Both the position numbers and the translations under genes were made by a program. Below are positions 11,713-24,326 of a stretch of 64,000 nt of DNA, piece after piece. Location: NCBI GenBank assembly GCA_021234155.1, contig JAJEKV010000049.1:9278292-9342291 (forward strand), read 5' to 3'. The number at the start of each line of letters is the position of its first letter. The first letter of the stretch is position 1. Under the pieces are notes generated by a model. It was not told the DNA's origin. It did no database searches and saw only the letters and a list, made by a program, of their open reading frames with translations. This DNA is from Isoetes taiwanensis. Taxonomy: Eukaryota > Streptophyta > Lycopodiopsida > Isoetales > Isoetaceae.

Positions 11713-14540
11713 ATGTTTGTGTAGTATACATGTTTCGTTTTCATTTTTAAATTATGTACAAGCTCGTTGTCTTATCTCAAGCACCCCTACATGGGCTCTC
11801 AAATCCCTCACACCCCTCTACACAAAGACATCCTTTTGGGCCAGTTTAGGTTGCCCTCAATCACATAAATATTCAAAGCGATGAAGGAGCAACAAATAAT
11901 AAGATCTACTGAATGAATACATTGAAAGCAAGTAAACAAACTAATGAAGCATCCTTCACCCAAACAACCAATCAATATGCCAAATCAAAGAGAAGAACGT
12001 GCACAATGACTCTCTCCTACTGCTCTACTGATAGATTCCTCTTTTGGAATCATAAGAGCTGTTTGGAACCATGTGCAAAAGTTCATGAGTTGTCTGAAAC
12101 CATGTTGAAAACTTCAACAATCAATAACTGAACCGCGGAGGATTCATTCAATTGGACCATATGTTATGGAATGCGTACCCAGCATATACATAATACTCAG
12201 AGCCGTTACTCTAACCATTCATTTGTCTAGCTTCTTCAAAAGTTGGTTTTCTACCTTGCTGAGAAGGCCAATCTCAGAATTACCAATTGCCGACATCTGC
12301 ATATATGTAGTATAACAGTTAGTTCAAACAACTACTTAGCTTTTAGCATCAAAGAAACTCCTGACAAATAGAATAAGCTCATTTCAGGCTTCTGACTGAT
12401 ATAGACCCAAGCAGGTATAATATATAATATATATACTCACATGATGGCAGAGACATAGTACATACAAAAGAAGCACCCAAGAAACTCTTAATAAACAAAA
12501 TAAGTTGATTACATGCTTCTAATTGATATAAAGACAAACAATAGCTGCAATGTGATTATCCTTCAGTAACAATCTTAACAATCTGACATGCGATACACCT
12601 CAAAAGCATAAATGATATTATCTTACTCTTTAGACCTTGATGTTAGCGACATGAGTTATCATATGTTTAACTTCAGTTCGTACTATTCATCCAAGTAGTT
12701 ACTTGACTAATATTAAACATACACGTAAGACATATAGTAAAGGATGAGATGTAGACACACATACATAAATCTGAAAGAAAAGAGTTAAGACCATAAGTAC
12801 CAGAGACGCACTAAACTTGGAATAACCTTCTACCCTAGAGACACATAGTTTAGCCCTCAATTATGTACGCCAGAAATACTCCAAGGGTGCTTATGTACAT
12901 AAGCAAGCCTTAAGGAAATGCAATAAATTTATGTGTAAATACAGAATTATAGCAATATTACACAATCAGTATTTCATAGAATGCTATATTGGCAGGAAGA
13001 GACGCATCTATGGCATCAAAAACTGTAGAGTTACGTCTCAAGCATGCAACAAACCTGTAAACAGATGTATTACTGTTGTGCTGCCAAAGCAGGCAGATGC
13101 ACTTCTCTTTTATTAAACTTTCCGTTTTTCTCAAAGGTAAAATAAGGCATGCACTGTGCTGGCTATAAATCTGCTAAAATCTCAAAACTTACAGTTGCAT
13201 TGCATAGAAGCTGCCCTATAATTAAAGGCGAGAAGTAGGGCTGCACCTTCCACATCTTGTCACTCCCAGTATATATACACAAAATATCCATCACTGCCAC
13301 AATCAAAATAATGAAGACCTTCCACATGTCGGCAAAAATGAATAGCTCATGTCACAAAATCACCTTTCCTGCGCTCCTCTGTGCCAGCGTACAACAGTTG
13401 AGATGTAGCTTCCTAGCAAATGGTATGAAACAAATGACATTATATCGAAAGTTTCTTGCAGGGAGCAAGAGCTAAGGTTTAACTTTCTAGCAGGTTCCAT
13501 GAAGCAAATAACACTGTAATATATATTGGAAGAGTGCTAACTTACTGGTAACTACTCTAACGGAAAAGCACGGACTTGGTGAACCCCATTTTCTACCTAC
13601 ACTTCTGTGTCTACTGTAGTTATCAGTGATGCGTAGTTTCTTAAAGACTAAGCACGTTGTCATCCACTTAAAATGGCTGAGAGAATAAAGGACATTGTAA
13701 TGATATGGCTATTGCGTAGCTCTAAAATAATCAAGGCTGTATGGCTTTGGTCAAGCTGAGAAGAAGTAGCCAACTAAGGAAATGAAGATGTGGTTCTCTG
13801 TATGCAGATGCCCCTTGAAGCACATGAATGCAAGTTTTGACCACCTGAAAAGATCAGGGAAACATAGCCTGCTATTGTACTTACAGCAGATCCCTTCGAA
13901 ATAAGTTTTAATAACACCAGACACATATTCTAGTGCTGGGGATAAAAAAGGAATATAGGCACATCATGGTCCAAAAGCTATTGAGCTAGTACATTTCCTT
14001 TACACACACGAATGTCCAGTCCCCCTGGACCTGTTAGTTTCAGTGTAACATGATATAGCTTGCTTATCTTGAACGTCAAACAATCTATCTATGCTTGAAC
14101 ATATACCCTTCCATATACATAAAGAAGAATAGTGCATCAATGAAGTATGTGTTACCTTTTCTCACAAAGACTCTTGCTAGGCCCTACTCAAAAAGCTGAC
14201 TGGCCTTAGAAGGCACCTTATCCATGACACTATGCACATGATGGGTTACACACCACTTTCATCTCTAACTTGCAACTACTACAACTGCAAAAATTTCAAA
14301 ACAGTTGAATCTCTTAAAATCAGGTAAAAGCAAGATGGAGTACACAGGTTTTGCCGACTCGTGGGCCTTCTAGAATTCGGCTCTGCACACCATGTGCACC
14401 CCTTCTAGCTCTGCAAGGAAATAATATGGCATCAAGCAAAAAAGGAAAGATGAAAACAAATCAAATTTCAACCTACCCTAGGTGAAGATGAAGAGGCTCT
14501 GCCACTGGAATACGACAAAAACGGCAAGGCTGAAACATCA
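11713..14540. other. no recognisable gene; short local duplications
   Basis: No gene is supported. A block of about 65 bases at 12,352 is repeated 127 bases later at 12,479. Another starting near 13,405 is repeated about 73 bases later. Long runs lack coherent codon patterns. The sequence resembles decayed intronic or repeat DNA. Confidence 0.5.
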
Positions 14541-14825
14541 TCAGCATGTGACAACATGAATGATTTTAGAAGCCAAACTGAGACGATTGTGGCAATCGTG
14601 GCATACATGCCTAACGCCAGCAGCAATCGGATAAGGAGAATCCATGAGGAAGCAATAAAAGAAAAATAGGAGCCCCAAATCCACACGACAAAAAAAATTC
14701 TCTCGATTTTGGAATACCGGGAATTTATTCCGGCTCCCAAACTCCTCAAAACCTTTAAAAAGTAACTTAAAAACAATTCCAACCCAATAACAACCAAGAG
14801 AGATGAAAAGGAAGGAAGGACACAT
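14541..14825 (-). repeat. dispersed repeat copy 2 (possibly coding)
   Basis: This is the partner of 11,202-11,501, in the same orientation. One frame gives VWIWGSYFSFIASS and LLLALGMYATIAT. A second frame gives GFEEFGSRNKFPVFQ and DSPYPIAAG. Both are similar to copy 1, with frame changes at short runs. It may be a fragment of one decayed membrane-protein gene or a non-coding repeat with chance open frames. Confidence 0.4.
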
Positions 14826-14939
14826 GAGGAAACGATATTTTTAAGTTGGACCCATAATGATACCACGAAGTGAGTCTTTACCACAAAGTACAAAGAAAAC
14901 AAAAATACATTAGGAAAACAAAGCATTACTTGGTGAACC

Positions 14940-17350
14940 ATAGAATAGTTAAAAAATGAGCCGGGAAAAAGGAGACAATGATGAAATGAACTTCAAAGCA
15001 AAATGTCCCATCAAAAGCAACAAGGATGTTACGTTTTCAATATAAAGATATCTCTCAAAAAAAGCATAATGTTTAACCTCATCGCAAGGAACAAAAATGG
15101 CAAGAAAGAAAGTCTGGCGGGACTCATGCATGAAGGATATTTGCGTTTTCTAAAGACAAATTGGGGCGTCTTCATGAATTTCAGAGCTCTCCACACCGAC
15201 CAAAGGGTATTCTTCAAACCACTAGACCAAAATGGTTGCTACTAAAAGGGTGGGTTTGAAAACATCATGACTCAAAAACTCAAAGTGGCCATGGGTGGGG
15301 ATGAAGCAACTAACGTGGGATGAGATCCAAATTTGAGAAGCACAATAGGACCATAATTCTTCACAATTTCATTGAGATCTTCTTTGAGGAATGCTAGAAA
15401 GTCATGCAAGATCCACTAACTGACATAAGGCGCCAAAGATGCCTTGAAAGGGATGCTTAGAAATACAAGTAGTTGCTTCCATGGCATGTATATATGTCAT
15501 GTTCTCGCTTCTTTGCAGCAGCGGAGAATAAAATTAAGACGGAAAAGGATGCGATTGAAACTAAATGAAAGCCATTGACACCCATCATTTAAAATTACCT
15601 TAAAGCGTTGCTTTCAAAGGCACCACCCAGTCAATGCAAAAGGTATTTACGGCATAGACCAAACATAATTAGATGCCCAAAGATGAAGATGCTAAACTAA
15701 GCAAGCAATATAAAATTGATAGGAAGGCGAGAATAATTATAAGCTTGTTGTAAGCTCAAGTTAGGTAATCTATGACAAATTGCCTAAATAATAGATAAGG
15801 CACCTTCTTCAATCAGAGCTTCAAGATAAGCACATTCCCATGTTTCAATTAATATGGAAGTTGGGCCATGCATGCTCCATACCATAAACTTCTTACGCAA
15901 GGTGAAATAACGAGGAACGAAAAAAGCTTCAAAATTGTAATTTTTGGGAAAAAATGCAAAGAACGGTGAAACATTTCGATTGAATAGTTGTAAATGAGAA
16001 TTGCAAAAAGGAGACAAGAACGAAAAAATGAACTATAGGGCAAAATGTCCAAGAACAAAACAAATTGCATGAGGATGTTCGGGGTATTTTCAAGATAAAA
16101 TATTGCATGGCAAATGGGAATAGAGCACACCTTGCAACAAAAATGGCAAGAAAGAAAAAACTTTGCATAACCACAAAAGGATATTTATCTTTTTTAAAAG
16201 CAATACAACCTTATTGATGCTTGGATCGTCTTAAGAATGAACTAAAACATTTCCACAGTGAGGCTATGGTGGGTATTCAAGCGCCGAATGATGGATCCAA
16301 AATTTGGGTTGCTACTAAAAATTGGTTTGAGCAAATACATAACTCAAAAACTCTCGAATCCATAGACTTTAAAAGAGACCAAACCGGGATGAGATCCAAA
16401 TTTGAGACATCCACAATAGGACCGGTGGATAATTCTTGCCATCTCCATTCAAATGAGATCTTGCGCGAGGTGACATGCTAGAAAGTCATGCAAGATCCTC
16501 TAAAATCATACAAAAAAATATTTCAATTTTTGAAAGGGATAAAAGATTTCAGCCTCAAAAATTCCCATGGCATGTAAAATGTCATGGAAAAAAATCTAAA
16601 AGTTTTGAACCGGAAAAACCAAATTTAAACAATAGGAATTTAAATTGGAAAAAGTTTCTTATGAAACTAAATGAAAGAGATTGACACCCATCATTTTTAA
16701 TATATAATTCTAAAGCGTTGATTCAATTTTTTATTCTATTTCATTTGCAAAAGGTTCTTTTTTTTCCGGCATAAATACAAACATAATTATTTGCCCAAAG
16801 ATGAAGATGATAAATTTTTGCATCAGCAATATAAAGATGAGGGAAGGCTTGTGATAATTAGCAAGATTGTTGGAAGCTCAAGTTAGGTAATTTTGACAAA
16901 TTGCATTAAATAATAGATAAGGCAGTTTCTTCAATCCGAAGCTTCAACCCAAGCACATTCCCATGTTTCAATTAATATGAATCCTCTCGCCATGCATGCT
17001 CCATACCATGGGTTTTTCGCAAGGTGAAATAACCGTAACATAAAAGCTTCAAAATTGTATGTTTTTTGGGAACCAAAGATGCAAAGAGCTTTCAAATAGG
17101 ATCAAGAAACATTTGATTGATGACTCCTTTGCAAAAGGGAATATAAAGCAAAGAAGAGCAAGATGCAAAATGATGTTGGAAATATAGAACATAAAAAGAG
17201 CAAGAACAAAACAAATTGCATGATTGAAAAGGAGGTATGCATCTAGATGCTTCAAATTGGGGGCAAAATGGGAATCATTTGAAACCTATCAACATGTCAA
17301 TGCTTTGGGTGCTTTTTGCATAACCACAGTGCTTTTTAGTTCAATGACCT
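14940..17350. repeat. tandem repeat of about 1.1 kb, two copies plus a partial third
   Basis: Unit 1 (about 14,960-16,000) and unit 2 (about 16,000-17,125) align in the same order. The phrase TGACACCCATCATTT occurs at about 15,577 and 16,683, GATGAGATCCAAATTTGAGA at about 15,319 and 16,388, and CCCATGTTTCAATTAATATG at about 15,837 and 16,960. A third partial unit starts near 17,130. Unit 2 is about 70 bases longer and carries extra short GC-containing insertions. No coding function is apparent. Confidence 0.75.
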
Positions 17351-19600
17351 TTCCTTTACTCCGAAATAGGATGGATCATCCCGTGGAGGTAAGGATCGAT
17401 GACATGGATGATCCCGGTGGGAGAATGAAATAAAAAGGATCGCTAATGAGGATCTTCAAGGGGGAACTCTATTGGCGGGACAAGATTGATGGAGTTTCTC
17501 TTTTTCAATTTGGGTTAAGAACACAAATTAGAGTTCAAATCGGCATAGAAATGATAGGTAAATTAACAATGTTTTATTGCAATTTGATTTAGATTGATAA
17601 TTCAATCTTTGTTGCATTGGAGATTGAATCTCTCTTGAAACATCCATTTAACCGGAAGAAGCTTTTTTGGGATTCAAATCAAGTGAGAAGAGACAATCTG
17701 ATCATCTTTGTTTTTCTTAAAGTATTTTTGTTCCATTCTTTCAATGTATTATGCATCTCTAATGCTTATTAGGTGACGTTATTTTTTTCCAAACAAATGG
17801 GAAAAAACCCACTCAAAATTCATATCTTGAGTTCTAAAATCTATTTCGATTTTATTTTGATCTAGAAGTAAAAAGATTTCTTTCTTTTCAAAAATTCCAC
17901 ACAACCTTAAAAAGAGGAGTGAGAAAAAAAATCTAAAACTTGGCTGATTTTTTGAACGAGTGGGTGCAGAAACCAAATTTAAACAATACAAAATAGACTT
18001 TAATATGACTCAAGTTTCTTAGTGCATGAATTTGAAACTAGAAACTTAAATGTTTCTCTTGCAATTTTCTTGTAAATATAGCTATGAGGTGTGAGATTCA
18101 AAGTTCTTTTTTTATTCTATTTCTATTTTTTGTTACAGGTTCTGATTTTTTTTTTTTTTACCAAAACTCAAATTTTATCTTGAAGTTTTAATGAATGGTT
18201 TTTGATAAATTTTGCATCAATCTAAAAGAAGACACTATGGCCTTTTCTTGATTTAAATCAAAAATTAGGTTGGAGGGGGGGAAATGACCTGGATTTTTGA
18301 GGAATTTTTAATAGTGGGTTAACATTGTTTTTTAATTTCGTCTCTGTATTAAAACAATCTTAATATTATTCATGCAATTCCATTACTTCTTAGTTTTATG
18401 GGTTTTTTCAATTACATTACTTCTTTTGAACAGAGATCTTTTTTCTTTGTTTGTTGTGGATTTCTAACTTTCTCCAGATCTTATTGAAACCAATCCAGGA
18501 TCAAGACCAAGGGTTATGTATCTCAACAAATTTTTTGATAAAAAGATAAAAGGCCCAAAGACACAGATGCAAAATTCTATGTTGGTTTTCCAAGAACATA
18601 AAAAGGGAGTTGCGTTAGAAGAAAGACATGGCATCCCCAATGGTTTAAGTGCTTCATGGCTAAGTGAGGCGTTTTTGGGTAGCATTACCATATTTACACC
18701 CTTTGACTACATGGCGGATTTTGTATGTCCTGAAAGATCTACCCTTTCACAAAAGCAGTTTTATTTTATGTCCATTTATGCACTTAAATGGGTTTATCCT
18801 GGGTGATATTTGCATAGTGGTTGGAGTACTACTTGGCTCCTTCATTTAAAAAAAGAAAAAGAAAAAAGATATTCCTCCTTTTTTTCCTTTCTTTGCAATA
18901 GCTAGATCATGACCAATTCTTTTATTTTGTGCATTTTCTTTTCTTTTCTCTTCGTTTAATATATCTATATGCTTTCGTGGTCCACTAATAATTGCTGGAT
19001 TTTTTTTTCGGCTAAGCCAAGAAGATAAGTTGACTAGAATAGTTAGAATAGGCGAGATCTTTAGTGTCTTTCAAGAAGGTCCATTTCCATTGTTCCTTTT
19101 TTGCGGTACTCACATTTTTTAGATGGTAATCATTAAAAAAATTGATATTTTTACCATGTTGCATGGCTATAGTGAGTCTAACAACCCCCATAGGCTACAC
19201 CTTCATTTGATTGAATGCTTTGAGCATCATAGCTGTCAGTTCCATCATTTTCAATCCAACTTAAAGCATTATATGGTAAGGCATTACATTCACTCTGTTG
19301 CCGGTATCTATGTTGGCGTCTTTGATTAAATATCCATTGATACTCACATCACAAAGAAATGGCCCTGGATCCTTGGATTGTCAAGCTGGTAGCTCCATTC
19401 TACTCTTATTGATATCATTTAATATGATTTATTGGACTAAAATTTCTGATTTTGTTCTTCCTCCTAACTCTTGCAACAACTTGGGAAAGTAATGCATCAA
19501 TTGCTCAAGAGTAAGTGTGATTTTAGTGGCCAAAACTTGGCTGATCACATCCTCTTCATTCCGATTCTCCTTACACCATAGAAGCCATCCCTATGGGCTA
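17351..19600. other. no recognisable gene
   Basis: This region is AT-rich, with several long T runs (for example near 18,150). I found no conserved protein motif. 18,005-18,020 matches the flank of the Helitron-like site at 9.26 kb over 16 bases. Confidence 0.5.
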
Positions 19601-19621
19601 ATTTTCTTCTATAGACTTAAA

Positions 19622-20245
19622 CTATTCTGTGGGTAGCATGTTGAATTGCAGCTTCTTAGATGTTGACATCTTCAAAGCTTGTCCCCAAAGCTTTTGGAAA
19701 AAATTCTTAGTGTTCTGAACTATTGACACTACTCTTGGTTCTTGAACCACCTTTTGTGATCTTATAAGTGCATTTACTTCTGCATTCTCTTTTTCTTGCT
19801 GAAATGGGTCATTCTCCACCTTAACAAATCCACAATTCACTACTGATTTTTCCTTCTCTTGCTTCTTAAGTTCCCCAATAAGTGTTGTAACTTGAGGATT
19901 GTCAATGTACTTTTGCATCTTGAATGTGAGCATCATTATTAGGAAGAGGTACTGACTCAAACACTTGCTACCTTGGTGGATACTTGTTGGTTGCCCATTC
20001 TGGTTTCCCATGAATTTTCCAACAAGTAGTCTTATCATGCTTGAATTTATCACATAACTTGCAATGCAAATGAGCCTTACTTGGATACCATCCCTGTTTT
20101 GGCTGCACCATTTGCGTAGAACCGATTGGAGCTTGTTGGGCAATTGGAGCTTGTGGCATCATTGGAACTTGTGGTATGTTAGGTGCTGCTTGCATTGGTT
20201 GAATAGGAATAAGTGGTGCTTGTTGCACAACAGCAAATACCATAT
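19622..20245 (-). pseudogene. Copia-type retrotransposon gag fragment
   Basis: Read on -, a Gln/Pro-rich stretch (APIAQQAPIG) precedes a CCHC zinc knuckle, CKLCDKFKHDKTTC (spacing C-x2-C-x4-H-x4-C). It is followed directly by WKIHGKPEW, the usual phrase after the knuckle in plant Copia gag. A further Lys/Glu-rich stretch (ELKKQEKEKS) runs to the stop near 19,622 in another frame, so at least one frameshift separates them. No protease, integrase or reverse transcriptase was found nearby, and no LTRs were identified. The fragment abuts the LINE remnant that holds element B. Confidence 0.6.
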
Positions 20246-20305
20246 TAGCCCTCTGCAAAACTACCGCACCATAATGGTAGGTACTATATTTGCTAAGTTG
20301 TTGGG
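20246..20305 (+). pseudogene. LINE reverse transcriptase fragment, left part
   Basis: The + frame reads QNYRTIMVGTIFAKLLG, matching the start of the RT domain in non-LTR retrotransposons (usually NYRPI then a K-lysine motif). It is cut at 20,305 by element B. The same frame resumes at 30,299 after the element, so this is the left half of a split gene. The last four bases (TGGG, 20,302-20,305) are the target duplication. Confidence 0.7.
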
Positions 20306-20327
20306 GGGTAAAAGCACGCTGTGGTGT
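20306..20327 (+). repeat. element B left terminal inverted repeat
   Basis: This is 22 bp beginning GGGTAAAAGCACGC, an exact reverse complement of 30,273-30,294. It is preceded by TGGG (20,302-20,305). Confidence 0.9.
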
Positions 20328-20580
20328 ATCAAAAACGTGCATTTTGACGCCACATTTTGGCACCACCTTTGTGGTAGAATCGGGTGGTGCATACCGAAGC
20401 GGAGATTGCGGGAATGCGAATTAATGAGCGTCGGTTATTTTGAATTTTATGCCACGTCATTGTCCACCTTTTTGAATTAAGAAAGAATCACCTCTTCCTC
20501 TGTTTTTTTGCCACTTCTTGCCGATTGAACCATCACCTCTTCCTCTGTTTTTTTGCCGCTTCTTGCCGATTGAACCCTAA

Positions 20581-22740
20581 TGGAGTCAGAATTGAATGCC
20601 ACTGGTTACACAATGAAATCTCTCCTCAAACAAGAGATTGTGCCCCACGAAGATTTAAAGAAGCTTTGGGGTGATAGAGTTCCAAATAAATCTGGCTACA
20701 GGTATTTTCCCCCAAATGTTTTGTTCAAACTGAAAAATTAAGGCATATGTTTTCTTGTACAGGTTGAAGAATCTGAGCAATGAACAATACAAAGAGTTCA
20801 TGCAAATTTACAAAAGAATTACAGGGAAGCCACATACATGGGGTGGAATGGCTCCTGGAACCTGGGTAGTGGCTTATTATCTGCATATAAAGTGGGAGGC
20901 TGTGTTAATTGGAAGAGCTTCTCGGATTATTATAAAACTCCCGATGAGAAAGCAGAGGCCAGTTCTTCTAGACCCAAGAGAAAGCATAGGCAAATCCAAC
21001 CTGACGAGGAGGAAAATAGTAAAAGTGGCGAGGGATGATGAAGATGATGGGGAAAAAACCAAATCAGGGTTCCTCTAGACCACACATTCAATCTGAACTC
21101 ACAATCAAAGCGTAAAAGCGAGCAATGTTCGAGACCAAAACATGCCATTGCGGGTATGTTCAATTATTAGTTGTGTTACAATGAAAAAAATCTCAAGCTT
21201 GATCTAGATTGTTTCTATCAACACGAAAAGGTAACATCAAATCCACTTCAAGAATCGGGTATGTCTACTACCATTTTGCATCATGTTGGTACGTATTATC
21301 ATGTTGTGTCTCTATGATGCCATCTGTGGGGCATTTCATGCAATGGATGCCAGAATGATAGATGAGGTATGTGTGGTGGTGGTGAGTTGTTGGCATCCAC
21401 CATGTCCCATACCACACCCCACGATCTCCCACCACTACACTCTACCATCTCCCACCGCCACACTCCCACACCACACACCACCACCACACTCCACCACCAC
21501 CACCACCACACCACACCACCCGGACTCCACCATGTCCCACACCACAATCCACAACCACCACACTCCACCACAACCACACCACACCCCACCACCACACCCC
21601 ACACTCCACCACCACACCCCACCACCACACCCCATCACCACACCCACTATGTCCCACACCACACTCCACCACCACCAAACCCCACCACCACCCTCACCAC
21701 CACCACACACACCACCACCACCACCCCACCACCCCACCACCACCACACACACCACCACCACCACAGCGTGGTGTGTGGTATGTGGTGGTGTGTAGAGACT
21801 ACCTTGTGTTGTGTGGTGTGTGATTGTGGTTTTCCATCAGTACGTGGCTTACTATGTTAGGAGGCTGACATATACGTAGTGTTTTGTTTTGCAGACTATG
21901 GCAGACTTGTGAAGGAATGGTTGGCTGCAACATCAGCTAGGTTTGATAGATGCAAGCAACGATTGCAAGCAAACGAGGATAGGAAAAATGATATCAAAAG
22001 AAAGATTGAGTTGATGGAGCATAAAGCATCAGAAATTAGAGCTGATTTGCACGGATGGCAATCAATCATGACAAAGCAAATCCGAAAAGGGGAGAGGGTG
22101 TTGGTTGTTGTGTTTAACTAAAGGATGAAGAGCTAAATGGTACAGTGTTGCCTGGGCTGAAACAATTAAATAAGGAATTAACAGAAACTAAAATTGAGCT
22201 AAAGGCATGTGAAGACTTACTGCTGGAGCTGCTACCTTGAATGCAAAGATTTGAGATTTTTTCTAAGCGTAGTGGTCATGACACTCATCCTGCACTTCCA
22301 ATGCTTCCTGAGGCAGAAGAAGAGGGTGATGAAGGTTGTCCATTTTGTGGACGTTGTCTGAAATAGGAGGGTAAAATGTTGCCAGTTGTGATAGCAGAAT
22401 GCAGTCACCAGTATCACATTCCATGTCTATCACACCATTTGAGGTAAATATTATCATCTCGAACCCTCGTCTAAAGACTCTATTGATTTTGAATTTGTTT
22501 TGCAGACACTCTAGAACCTGCTGCAACCCCAGTTGTGCCCACATTATGACTGAGACATGGCTTTTGGCTTTTGATGTTCGAGTGGTACCACAAGAACCAA
22601 TAGACACAAGTAAGTCCACAAAGGGGCTCACTCATTTTAGGTGGCGAATTAGATACATCAAGCAGGAAACTCAAAAAGGGAGTAAGCCCGACATAAAACA
22701 AGATAGCAATCTGTGGGTTAATTGGATGTTAGTAATTGCT
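20581..22740 (+). pseudogene. coiled-coil / RING-like protein, element B
   Basis: Exon 1 starts at ATG 20,581 (MESELNATGYTMKS) and ends at a phase-2 donor near 20,700. Exon 2 (from about 20,762) continues RLKNLSNEQYKEFMQIYKRI. It then carries an NLS-like RPKRKH, an acidic DDEDDGEK and SKRKSEQCSRPKHAIAG, spread over three frames. After an intron holding a CCA array, 21,895-22,240 encodes a coiled coil (RKNDIKRKIELMEHKASEIR). A RING-like motif follows: CPFC, then CSHQYH, then IPC in one exon and CCNPSC in the next (from about 22,506). One TAG lies inside the RING, near 22,364. The layout parallels the RING gene of element A. As written it is broken; a role as transposase partner is inference. 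Confidence 0.55.
21390..21770 (+). repeat. (CCA/CACC)n array in RING-gene intron
   Basis: About 380 bases consist almost entirely of CCACCA, CACACC and CCACACT words on +, within an intron of the RING-like gene. The complementary strand is TGG-rich and could form G-quadruplexes. A matching array in the opposite orientation lies at 27,617-28,060, inside an intron of the convergent transposase gene. In both genes the CCA-rich strand is the sense strand. Confidence 0.9.
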
Positions 22741-22872
22741 GAGTACAGGCATCGAGACTTCCCAATCTTTCTTTGACCTCCTCTTTGGCCAATGTAGCTT
22801 AGTTTACATGCTAAGTTCCATTGTCCAAAGAGGGGTGAAAGCAAGGTTTGGGAAGTCTCGATGCTTGTACTC
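22741..22872 (+). repeat. 132-nt near-perfect hairpin
   Basis: The arms start GAGTACAGGCATCGAGACTT and end with its near reverse complement (AAGTCTCGATGCTTGTACTC). Pairing continues through about 55 bases per arm with few bulges to a loop around TTTACATG. It lies between the RING-like and FCP1-like genes of element B, and diverged direct repeats (22,625-22,700 and 22,972-23,045) flank it. Size and shape fit either a small MITE or a microRNA/hairpin-siRNA precursor. I recognise no known miRNA in it. Confidence 0.65.
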
Positions 22873-23158
22873 AGGTCTCTTTCATCCTGGCTTAGTCTCT
22901 TCCATCCTGGCTGCTTAGTCTCTTTTGCTTGTCCTATTTATTGTATCTAAAGTGCCCCCTGGGATGAGATCGCTCGCTCATTTTAGGGAGCACTTTAGAT
23001 ATATATAAACAGGAACATCGAAAAGAGAGTAAAAAACCTAGTGCGTGACCCTCTTGAATGGTTGTCAACTCACCAGGCTTGATATTGTTATTTTTGCAAA
23101 CAATATAGATTAATTTGCAAAACAAGTGCCTTAACTAATGTTCTTGATGTTGTCACAG

Positions 23159-24326
23159 TCTCTTTTGACTTAGTGTTTGCGAAATTGCCGAAATTTAAGA
23201 CCAAGGATATCAACAGTTATCCACGCTTCGATCCAGTTATGAGGCTGCAAGATACCTCCGGTTGTACCTAGAATTCACCCCATTTGATACTCCTAAGTCA
23301 ATCCATTTTGCCGACGTGGTGGAGACTCCAAAACGAAATTTGGATAGTCAACTGAATGCAGTCGTATCAAGTAAGTACCGATGCCACATACATGATTTAT
23401 TTTTTTTGTATTTTTCTGTGGTCTTCCTCATTTCAATTATGTTGCAGAGATAAATGCTACTAAAATTGGAAGCCATCGCGAAGAGATTTTTATTGCATCT
23501 GATTCAAGGGGGAAAATTAATTCCCTTGAGATTCATTCTATACGGGGTCCTTCACCAGAAAAAAGTTTTGGTGCTGAATATGAGCCAAATGCGGATGCAG
23601 GTGATGACGTTGACAAAGAAACCCCAGATCCTGGACAAGATGCAGACTGCTCAACGAGTCCAATACAACCTCAACCAAGAAAAACCAAGAGGTTAACTGA
23701 AATTCTCATTGTTCTGGATTTTAATGGGGTTTTAGGCAAGTTTTATGACTTGAAAGAGAGGATCCCTCGCACGTACGAGAGCGAAGTGACCATCGAGAAA
23801 ATTGAACCATCAAAAGTTTGCGGTTTCGGGCCCGGATTCTGGGAGTTCTTAGAATGGTGTTTTTCAAAATTTGAGATTGCATTGTGGTCCAGCATGGCTA
23901 AGAGTAATGTTGAATTGTTGATGAAAAAATTGCTGCAGGAATATAAGGGCAGATTTCGTTTTATTTGGAATCAGGATGACTGCACCAACACAAAATTAAA
24001 GGTGGTTAATAAGCCAATTTTCCTTAAGGATTTGTCCAAAGTGTACCAGAAATTTTGGAGATACCGGTGACAAACACATTGTTGATAGATGATAGCGAGA
24101 TATAAGGGTTACGCCAACCAAAATAGAACACAATGATATGTCCAAATAGTTTTGCTTCCGGCGGGTTGGATTCTAATTTCCTTTTGGAGCAACTCAAACC
24201 ATGTTTGGAGGGACTTCGGCTGCGAAAAGTGTGCCGGCTTATGTGAAGGAACATCAAATGTGGAACATGTGGGATTACGAAGAGTCGGCGAAGCTGCATG
24301 AAAATGCTCGACAAGTATTTTCATAA
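23159..24326 (+). pseudogene. FCP1/SCP-like HAD phosphatase, element B cargo
   Basis: A 5' exon (from acceptor 23,158) ends near 23,370 and joins in phase 1 to a long open exon from 23,447 that runs unbroken to 24,070. The HAD motif I region reads EILIVLDFNGVLG: the nucleophile-type Asp is kept, but the second Asp of DxD is Asn, as in some plant FCP1-like proteins. Next come FWEFLEW, FEIALWSSMAKSNVE (motif II region) and FIWNQDDCT, then KPIFLKDLSKVY. From 24,070 the family's LLIDDSE motif and the tail (YVKEHQMWNMWDYEESAKLH) continue in other frames, with stops near 24,104 and 24,125 and a frame change near 24,220, to TAA 24,324-24,326. The domain is nearly complete but broken at its 3' end. 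It was probably captured from the host; its role in transposition is unknown. Confidence 0.62.

Noticed and set aside
9353-18005. Declaring a complete Helitron from 9,353 to about 18 kb
   Set aside because: Only a 16-base flank match near 18,005 supports the far end; no TC terminus in the right place and no Rep/helicase coding found between.
19968-20366. A single 132-codon gag frame across 20,306
   Set aside because: The first 40 or so codons are antisense to the element B terminus and the LINE fragment; only the part below 20,245 has gag character.
21369-21860. Long His/Pro/Thr-rich open frames on both strands
   Set aside because: They are translations of a CCA/TGG simple-sequence array inside an intron; every frame is open because the repeat lacks stops.
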